From Bdellovibrio sp. (GTDB lineage Bacteria > Bdellovibrionota > Bdellovibrionia > Bdellovibrionales > UBA1609): a stretch of 12,621 nucleotides of DNA. Below, one piece after another: positions 7,341 through 12,621 of the stretch. Location: positions 1 to 12,621 of the forward strand of contig RFKI01000062.1 of the NCBI GenBank assembly GCA_003694355.1, in the 5' to 3' direction. Position numbers and translations under genes: made by a program. Positions within the stretch are counted from its first letter, which is position 1. Each line of letters begins with the position of its first letter. The notes beneath the pieces were generated by a model. That model was not told where the DNA came from. It searched no databases and saw nothing but the letters and a program-made list of their open reading frames with translations.

Positions 7341-7679
7341 ATGACCATCTTTAAAAAAATTATAAACAAAGAAGTGCCAGCAGATATTGTCTATGAAGAT
7401 GAGTTTTGTATGGCTTTCAAGGATATCCACCCCAAAGCTCCCACACATGTTTTAATTATTCCCAAAAAAGAAATCCCTTCCATGGCTGAAGTCGCTCCTG
7501 AAGACAAGGAAATTTTAGGACACCTTCTTTTAAAGGCAGCAGAAGTGGCTGAACAACTGGGTTTGAAAGAAAAAGGTTATCGTCTTGTCATCAACACAAG
7601 ACAACACGGTGGACAAGAGGTGCCACATTTGCATATTCATATTCTAGGAGGGCGTCCTTTAAAATGGCCTCCAGGCTAA
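7341..7679 (+). CDS. HIT-family (HinT-like) purine nucleotide hydrolase
   Basis: A 112-residue histidine-triad protein. HinT-type enzymes hydrolyse AMP-lysine and other purine nucleoside phosphoramidates in the cytoplasm. The triad HLHIH is at 96-100 in VPHLHIHILGGRPLKWPPG, with H98 the expected catalytic residue. The N-terminus MTIFKKIINKEVPADIVYED and the segment HPKAPTHVLIIPKKE are typical. A GTG one codon upstream is in frame, but the ATG at 7341 is better spaced (seven bases) from the GGAG at 7330-7333 and gives the standard family start. It lies 12 bases after phoU, so it is probably the last gene of the phosphate operon. Its stop overlaps the oppositely oriented patatin gene by four bases. 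Confidence 0.93.
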   Translation: MTIFKKIINKEVPADIVYEDEFCMAFKDIHPKAPTHVLIIPKKEIPSMAEVAPEDKEILGHLLLKAAEVAEQLGLKEKGYRLVINTRQHGGQEVPHLHIHILGGRPLKWPPG

Positions 7680-8824
7680 AAGCTCTCTCTTTCCATAAAT
7701 TCGAGGATCTGATCTTTTTGACTTAAACAGTCTTTATACCCCATTTCAACAAGCTGCTCTGTAAAGCTTGAATGAAATAAAATATAACTGGCTAAAGTGG
7801 CATATTCTTTTCTATTACCCAGGCCTCCCAAAAGATATTGAATGGTCTTGGGTAAGTTTTTCGAAGCCTCTTCGGCCAAAGGAGCTATGTCTTTTGATGG
7901 ACGAATCAGGTAAAAATCAATTTTTCTAAAAGGCAGACCTTCTTGTCTCGAAGCTGAAGTGTTTTCTAAAATTTTATTCACATGAAAGAGCCGTTCAATA
8001 TCTACTTCAATAGGATCAAAAAATAAAGCATTTAAAAAAAGACCGAAAATACGAGCCACAGTGGGATACACAGATAAGTCCTGTTCTGGCAAAGCCCTCC
8101 GATGCCTAACTCCCACAACTAAAATTTTTCGAGCCCCTAAATTAATGGCCGAACTCAGAGGTGCCGTATTTCTCAAGCTTCCATCTCCAAAAAAACCCTT
8201 ATCTTGTATCTTAACCTGTGAAAACAAAAGAGGAACCGCCGACGAAGCCAGAACATGTTCTAAGCCAATTTTACAAAACTCACTGCGACGCCTCGGACGA
8301 CTCCACGGCTCCAAACCTTCAACTCCTTGAGTAAAAGAAACCGTTTGCTCTGTTTGATAACAATAGCTGGCAACACTAAGGGCTCGCAATCGACCTGCAT
8401 CAATATTTTTTTGAATACGATGAAATTGCAGCTTATCTTTTAAAAAAGAAGACAAGGGAGTTGTGTCTAAAAGATGCTGAATTCGTTTTTTATGGGAAAA
8501 AGCACCAAAAGAAAGATCTGTAATCCAGCTTAAACTAATTTTCCCAAGAGAACCTATATCTGAACGGTAAATATCCTGAGGCCTTAACGAGGCCCACATG
8601 CGACAAAGATTTTCAATCCCCTCATGCACTTGATCCAAAACAGTTGCACAATAGGTGGCATTGATCGCACCCGCACTCATACCAGATAGCACATCAAAAC
8701 AAAGCTCTGTGGGACAGTCTTTGGAAATTTCCGAAAGACCTTTTAAAACGCCAGCCTGATAAGCTCCTCTGGAGCCTCCTCCTGTTAAAACGAGTCCTAT
8801 GGGATTAACATATCTAGCATTCAC
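7676..8824 (-). CDS. Patatin-like phospholipase/esterase
   Basis: A 382-residue patatin-family lipid acyl hydrolase with an intact Ser-Asp dyad. The oxyanion-hole loop is GGGSRGAYQ (15-23), the nucleophile elbow GMSAG is at 48-52 (Ser50), and the catalytic Asp214 is in GFFGDGSLRNTAPL (DGS in place of the usual DGG/A). No signal peptide or clear membrane anchor is visible, so a cytoplasmic or RssA-like role is likely. The C-terminal 120 residues are not recognisable to me. The start is a GTG (8822-8824) directly abutting the TGA of the upstream gene, with GGAG six bases before it. The nearby ATG at 8818-8820 is out of frame. It is the last gene of a three-gene operon. Phospholipase is the usual family activity; the substrate is unknown. 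Confidence 0.9.
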   Translation of the reverse strand: MNARYVNPIGLVLTGGGSRGAYQAGVLKGLSEISKDCPTELCFDVLSGMSAGAINATYCATVLDQVHEGIENLCRMWASLRPQDIYRSDIGSLGKISLSWITDLSFGAFSHKKRIQHLLDTTPLSSFLKDKLQFHRIQKNIDAGRLRALSVASYCYQTEQTVSFTQGVEGLEPWSRPRRRSEFCKIGLEHVLASSAVPLLFSQVKIQDKGFFGDGSLRNTAPLSSAINLGARKILVVGVRHRRALPEQDLSVYPTVARIFGLFLNALFFDPIEVDIERLFHVNKILENTSASRQEGLPFRKIDFYLIRPSKDIAPLAEEASKNLPKTIQYLLGGLGNRKEYATLASYILFHSSFTEQLVEMGYKDCLSQKDQILEFMERESF

Positions 8825-10120
8825 TCACTTCTCCAAAAAAGACACCACTTGTTTTGCAACAATATCATGCCCCATCCAGAGAACAGGATCTGTTGGTTCC
8901 CAAGCTTTAGATAACATAATTTCCCCACAAGCCTTAAAGACCCATTCACTCAAGGGCAGAGTGATAAGTCTCTTTGGGTCTTTATGCATATCTATCAACT
9001 CCTGCGATGATGTCCTCATTAAATGCATCTGTTCAGGACCATTATGTTGAGGCCATCCCTTCAGAGAAGGCCAGTTTCGAATGAGCTCATTGGTTAGATA
9101 AGATTGCGTTTTTTGAGTGATATCCTTTAAAGAAAAGGGTTCTTTTAGATAGCTCTCATACTCTTTCAATAAAGGTTTAACGACATCTCTACCCTCTTTG
9201 CGAAAAGCATCCATTAATGGATACAAAACTACCTCGAGCCCTAAAAAAATACTACTGGAATTTGTTAAAATCTCTGGAGCATTAAAAACCGTAGCAGACA
9301 CCCCTTTTTTCCAATAATTTTCTGCAATATTCTCCAAACGCAATTTAGCAAACCCTTGAAGATAAGGTGAATAAGATTGCCATTCATACTTATCCTCTAT
9401 CAACACTTCCGTTCCATGATAACCATAAGCCACATAGGAAATGGGTAAAGATAAATAGTCTTGAGTTAACTCAATCAGGTGTTCAAAGGTCTCTGCAGTC
9501 ACTTCCATAAAACTTTTGTCACAAAGCCGCCCTAACTCTGAATCCCAAAACTCTTTCGAAGACTGATAACGAGGACCCGTTCCTTTAAAAACCCGATTAG
9601 CCACAGGCATAACAATTTTGGCACGAGGAAAACCGCCAGCCATAGTATGAGCAATCACCACTCGTCGAGCCCCTGCCAAGAGGGGCTTCAACTTAACCAG
9701 GTAATCTTTCACAGCTTCTCGAAAACGTTTTACTCCCTTTACTCGAGACTCTTCAACCAAATCCCAGTCCAGCCGTGCTTCCTTCCATTGACTCATTTTC
9801 AAATCTTTCAACTGGTCCACAGGAGAAAGTGGTTGAGTCTCGGCCTTTTCAAGATCAAATCCCGCCTCAAGAGGCACATTAATCAATGGGTCCTGATTCT
9901 TCGCCTGCAATTCCTCTTCTGTTAAAGGTCTTAACTGTCCATCTTTTTCTCGACGCCCCACTGTGGCATAAATAACCTTCATGCCCCGTTTTCGCGCAGC
10001 CTCAATTAAACCATTCACATAACCCTTTTCAAAAACCTCTCCAAAAATAACCAAAACATCTTTTTCATTAAAATCTGGTAAGGGAGGAAGGTTTCGAATG
10101 GGAATAACTGTAGTAGCCAT
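8825..10120 (-). CDS. SDR-like protein, probable FabMG-type enoyl-ACP reductase
   Basis: A 431-residue protein that I only partly recognise. The N-terminal part (DVLVIFGEVFEKGYVNGLIE then AARKRGMKVIYATVG, about 21-55) looks like the first beta-alpha-beta unit of a dinucleotide-binding fold, but without the usual TGxxxGxG. SPYLQGFAKLRLENIA (251-266) resembles the catalytic helix of short-chain reductases. Y250 and K259 give a Tyr-x8-Lys spacing as in FabV-type enoyl reductases, although Y253 is an alternative. I recall a family named FabMG with this overall size, hence the tentative call. A TTG at 10141 could extend the frame, but AGAGAGG (10126-10132) stands five bases before the ATG at 10118-10120. 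That ribosome binding site overlaps the transporter stop codon, suggesting coupling. The gene is followed directly by the patatin gene. Confidence 0.55.
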   Translation of the reverse strand: MATTVIPIRNLPPLPDFNEKDVLVIFGEVFEKGYVNGLIEAARKRGMKVIYATVGRREKDGQLRPLTEEELQAKNQDPLINVPLEAGFDLEKAETQPLSPVDQLKDLKMSQWKEARLDWDLVEESRVKGVKRFREAVKDYLVKLKPLLAGARRVVIAHTMAGGFPRAKIVMPVANRVFKGTGPRYQSSKEFWDSELGRLCDKSFMEVTAETFEHLIELTQDYLSLPISYVAYGYHGTEVLIEDKYEWQSYSPYLQGFAKLRLENIAENYWKKGVSATVFNAPEILTNSSSIFLGLEVVLYPLMDAFRKEGRDVVKPLLKEYESYLKEPFSLKDITQKTQSYLTNELIRNWPSLKGWPQHNGPEQMHLMRTSSQELIDMHKDPKRLITLPLSEWVFKACGEIMLSKAWEPTDPVLWMGHDIVAKQVVSFLEK

Positions 10121-10130
10121 TGTTACCTCT

Positions 10131-11459
10131 CTAGGTTGCAAAGTGATAAATCAAGATCACCATAACAGCTGGTGTAATAAATCGAAACAAAAACAATGTG
10201 GCTTTTTGCATCAAAGAAGAAGATGGAAACAAGTCCTTAACAGACTGATGACCCAACTTCCAACCCATAAATAAAATAGTAATAAAACCTCCTATAGGAA
10301 GAAGATAACTTGAGGTTAACTTATCAAAAAGGTCAAAAAATGTAAGACCCAAGATCTTAAAGTTGGATAATCGATTGGTTGAAAATACTGTAAGAAATCC
10401 CAAAAGATAAATAGCTCCTGCCGTTAAAATAGTTGCTTTTTTGCGATTGAGTCCATGTGTTTCAGACCAATAAGCCACACAAACTTCCAAAATAGAAACT
10501 GAAGAAGTTAAAGCTGCAAATAAAACCAAAAGAAAAAAAGCAACTGCTAAAACTCCACCTGCACTCATTTTAGAAAATAAAACAGGAAGTGTGCTGAAAA
10601 TCAACCCTGGCCCAGCTGCAGGCTCCATATTAAAAGTAAAGGTAATAGAAAAAATAACAAGTCCTGCAACTAAAGCAACTAAAGTATCTAAAAGAGCCAA
10701 TAAAAAACTAATACGAACCAAATTCTCTCTTTGTCCCAAATAACTTCCATAAGTGATCATGGCTCCCATTCCCAAGCTCAAGGTAAAAAAAGCATGACCC
10801 ATGGCTTCTAAAATTCCTGAAAAGGTTAATTTATCAGCCCTTGTGGAAAAAAGAAAATCCACAGCTTTAGGAAAGCCTTCTAGCTTCCAACAATAAACTA
10901 GCAAGATGAACAAAAGCACAAAAAGAGAAGGCATCAATATCTTACTCCACCTCTCCAGGCCTTCATTAACACCCATAAATACAATTCCTACAGTCAGTCC
11001 CATAAAAACCGTATGCCAAAGGATTTGCCACAAGGGAGCTGAAAAAAGACCTCCTAACAAACCCTTTAGAGCTTCTTCAGGAAGAGAGGAAATCTTTCCC
11101 ATTAAAGATTGGAATAAAAAATCAATAACCCAACCTCCAATAACACTATAAAAGGAAAGAATTAAAAAGGCTGATAAAACCCCTAAAAGCCCAGAAATAC
11201 GCCATGGAGACCGAGGGGGGTCCAATACAGAAAAAGCCTCCACAGCATTTTTTTGAGATTTTTGTCCGATATAGAGTTCAGCAACAAGAACAGGGACTCC
11301 AACTAAAGCCACACATAATAAATAAATAAGGACAAAAGCGCCTCCCCCATTCACTCCAGTAATATAAGGGAATTTCCAGATATTCCCTAAACCCACAGCA
11401 GAGCCTGCCGCCGCTAAAAGAAAAGCAAAGCGACTTCCCCAGTGCGCTCTTTTTGACAT
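10131..11459 (-). CDS. Sodium-dependent symporter, NSS/SNF family
   Basis: A 442-residue inner-membrane transporter of the neurotransmitter:sodium symporter (LeuT) family, which couples Na+ influx to uptake of amino acids or related amines. The hallmark of segment 1 is intact: GSAVGLGNIWKFPY (19-32), then NGGGAF (37-42). Segment 6 reads FFTLSLGMGAMITYGSYL (224-241), close to LeuT, and segment 8 has ALTSSVSILEV (316-326), which contributes to the sodium site. I count about 11 hydrophobic segments, as in bacterial members such as Tyt1, rather than 12. The substrate cannot be read from the sequence. GGAGG stands seven bases before the ATG. It is the first gene of an operon with the reductase-like and patatin genes. 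Confidence 0.93.
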   Translation of the reverse strand: MSKRAHWGSRFAFLLAAAGSAVGLGNIWKFPYITGVNGGGAFVLIYLLCVALVGVPVLVAELYIGQKSQKNAVEAFSVLDPPRSPWRISGLLGVLSAFLILSFYSVIGGWVIDFLFQSLMGKISSLPEEALKGLLGGLFSAPLWQILWHTVFMGLTVGIVFMGVNEGLERWSKILMPSLFVLLFILLVYCWKLEGFPKAVDFLFSTRADKLTFSGILEAMGHAFFTLSLGMGAMITYGSYLGQRENLVRISFLLALLDTLVALVAGLVIFSITFTFNMEPAAGPGLIFSTLPVLFSKMSAGGVLAVAFFLLVLFAALTSSVSILEVCVAYWSETHGLNRKKATILTAGAIYLLGFLTVFSTNRLSNFKILGLTFFDLFDKLTSSYLLPIGGFITILFMGWKLGHQSVKDLFPSSSLMQKATLFLFRFITPAVMVILIYHFAT

Positions 11460-11491
11460 GCCCGTCCCTCCTTATAAAAACAACTGCTTTC

Positions 11492-11519
11492 ATCTTACCA
11501 AAAACTCTAAGAGGGTCAA
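11492..11519 (-). promoter_or_regulatory. Promoter of the transporter/reductase/patatin operon
   Basis: On the minus strand TTGACC (11514-11519), a 16-base spacer and TAAGAT (11492-11497). The predicted transcription start near 11485 would give a leader of about 25 bases, including the GGAGG ribosome binding site. It is the only sigma70-like pair I find in the 110-base gap after the EF-hand gene. Confidence 0.5.
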
Positions 11520-11569
11520 TTTGAAACACATAGTCCACTTACTTTATCTTTATAGCTATTAAAACAACT

Positions 11570-12621
11570 TTATGGACAACTTTCCGAGGAATTACCATGA
11601 ATAAAGGTTAGAAAAATTTTTGTGAGTTTTTTGCGATCCACTCTCACATCATCTCTTAGTTTTCTGCGCCACCAACTGTCTTCCACTTCAGATCTTGATC
11701 GAGTCACATTTTTAAGGTTAAACCACCACCAACTCATATCCTGGTATAACTTCTTAAAAAAAGTTTTCACTTTTTCAAAACTCCACCCTTGCCCTTCGTA
11801 TTTTGATTTTAGAGGAAGTTCTCCTCGGATCAAAAGATACCAATAAACAAAACGAGTCATTGAAAACAATCTTTGGATAGATCTTTGGTTCTTATAAAGA
11901 GATTGAGCCACTTTTTGGCGAACCTCTTGATTACTCAAAAACTCTTCACCCATGGTTTCCAAAATTTTTTCATCAATTTGTTGTTTTTTAATCATTCGCG
12001 CAATAAGACCTTTAAAACGAGGATAAGCTAATAGAGCTTCTTTTTCATCCAACACACCATTCATATCCTTGTCATAAATTAAAAAGACCCTCTCTATGTA
12101 CTGCACAATCGTCGCAATAGTAGATAAGTCTCCAGCTTCCATAAGACGGGATGAAGTACACCCTGGACGTTCTCCAAGAGCTAACATCAAAGAGGCCATT
12201 TCTTCCTGGTCTTGATCTTTTAAAGAATCTAAATACTTCTTCCAATAAGGCAAATGATTAAAATATAAACTCATGGAGTTTCTAAAGGCCTCTTTAACAC
12301 ACTCCCTGCTTAAACGCATCCGACCAAATGGATCTTTTTCAAAAAAGTTCCAAGGCGGACATTTATAAAGTAAATCCTTATACATTAAACGAGAAGCCTG
12401 CCCTCCTGAATAGACAAACATTAAAAGTTCCACACCTTCAGAAAAAGATAATAAAGAGTCGTCTTTGTCTGGATCTAAAATAGAACTTATTTTAGAGCTA
12501 AACCCATCTCCTGTATAGGTAAATAGATTACCCTCCATAAAGCTTCTTTTTCCTGTGTTTTTGTTACGTATATCCATAATTTTTAAAGCAAATCCTAAAT
12601 ATTTAGCGGACTCATAAAAGC
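11570..12621 (-). CDS. EF-hand-containing protein of unknown function (5' end outside window)
   Basis: I do not recognise the family. Counting from the ATG at 12575-12577, residues 169-180 read DKDMNGVLDEKE, a textbook EF-hand calcium loop with ligands D169, D171, N173, D177 and E180. A second, imperfect loop DPDKDDSLLSFSE (35-47) has its Glu one position late. The rest is mainly helical and charged, with aromatic-rich stretches (TRFVYWYLLIRG, DMSWWWFNLKN) and a basic C-terminal region. There are four cysteines, at 73, 93, 140 and 334. The ATG at 12577 has no ribosome binding site. The frame stays open through FYESAKYLGFALKI to the window end, so the true start, and any signal peptide, probably lies outside. 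It is 110 bases upstream of the transporter, which has its own promoter. I see no terminator between them. Confidence 0.75.
   Translation of the reverse strand, partial: FYESAKYLGFALKIMDIRNKNTGKRSFMEGNLFTYTGDGFSSKISSILDPDKDDSLLSFSEGVELLMFVYSGGQASRLMYKDLLYKCPPWNFFEKDPFGRMRLSRECVKEAFRNSMSLYFNHLPYWKKYLDSLKDQDQEEMASLMLALGERPGCTSSRLMEAGDLSTIATIVQYIERVFLIYDKDMNGVLDEKEALLAYPRFKGLIARMIKKQQIDEKILETMGEEFLSNQEVRQKVAQSLYKNQRSIQRLFSMTRFVYWYLLIRGELPLKSKYEGQGWSFEKVKTFFKKLYQDMSWWWFNLKNVTRSRSEVEDSWWRRKLRDDVRVDRKKLTKIFLTFIHGNSSESCP

Overview
The window looks like a stretch of bacterial chromosome of lowish GC (judged by eye, not computed) made mostly of housekeeping and nutrient-uptake genes. Gene content and order fit a Gram-negative bacterium. 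The FabMG-type protein, the patatin and the EF-hand protein make me lean to Bdellovibrionota or a related former deltaproteobacterium, but no marker here settles the taxonomy. I do not see a clear previously undescribed system. The least explained parts are a transporter / enoyl-reductase-like / patatin operon, an EF-hand protein at the right edge, and an intergenic region holding a decayed transposase.

Left block (1-2567, minus strand): the conserved ribosome/SRP cluster ffh - rpsP - khpA - rimM, transcribed right to left. rimM loses only its last few codons to the window edge. An intrinsic terminator lies between khpA and rimM, so rimM is probably transcribed separately or by read-through.

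Middle junction (2568-3227): an initiator tRNA-fMet (CAT) points away from ffh and has a good sigma70-type promoter. It is followed by a 476-base gap with no intact gene. Part of that gap reads, on the minus strand, as the C-terminal end of an ISL3-like transposase, that is, a relic of an insertion sequence.

Phosphate block (3228-7679, plus strand): pstS-pstC-pstA-pstB-phoU, the complete high-affinity phosphate ABC importer with its accessory regulator, followed closely by a HIT-family (HinT-like) nucleotide hydrolase. pstS/pstC, pstC/pstA and pstA/pstB overlap by four bases, which indicates translational coupling. No phoB/phoR is in view and I found no convincing Pho box.

Right block (7676-11519, minus strand): a sodium:neurotransmitter-symporter-family transporter, then an SDR-like protein resembling enoyl-ACP reductases of the FabMG/FabV type, then a patatin-like lipase. 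They are separated by 10 and 0 bases under one recognisable promoter, so they form an operon whose common theme could be lipid or fatty-acid handling. Its last gene meets the HIT gene tail to tail with a 4-base overlap. Upstream, at the right edge, is a partial gene for a protein with EF-hand calcium-binding loops; its reading frame stays open to the window end.
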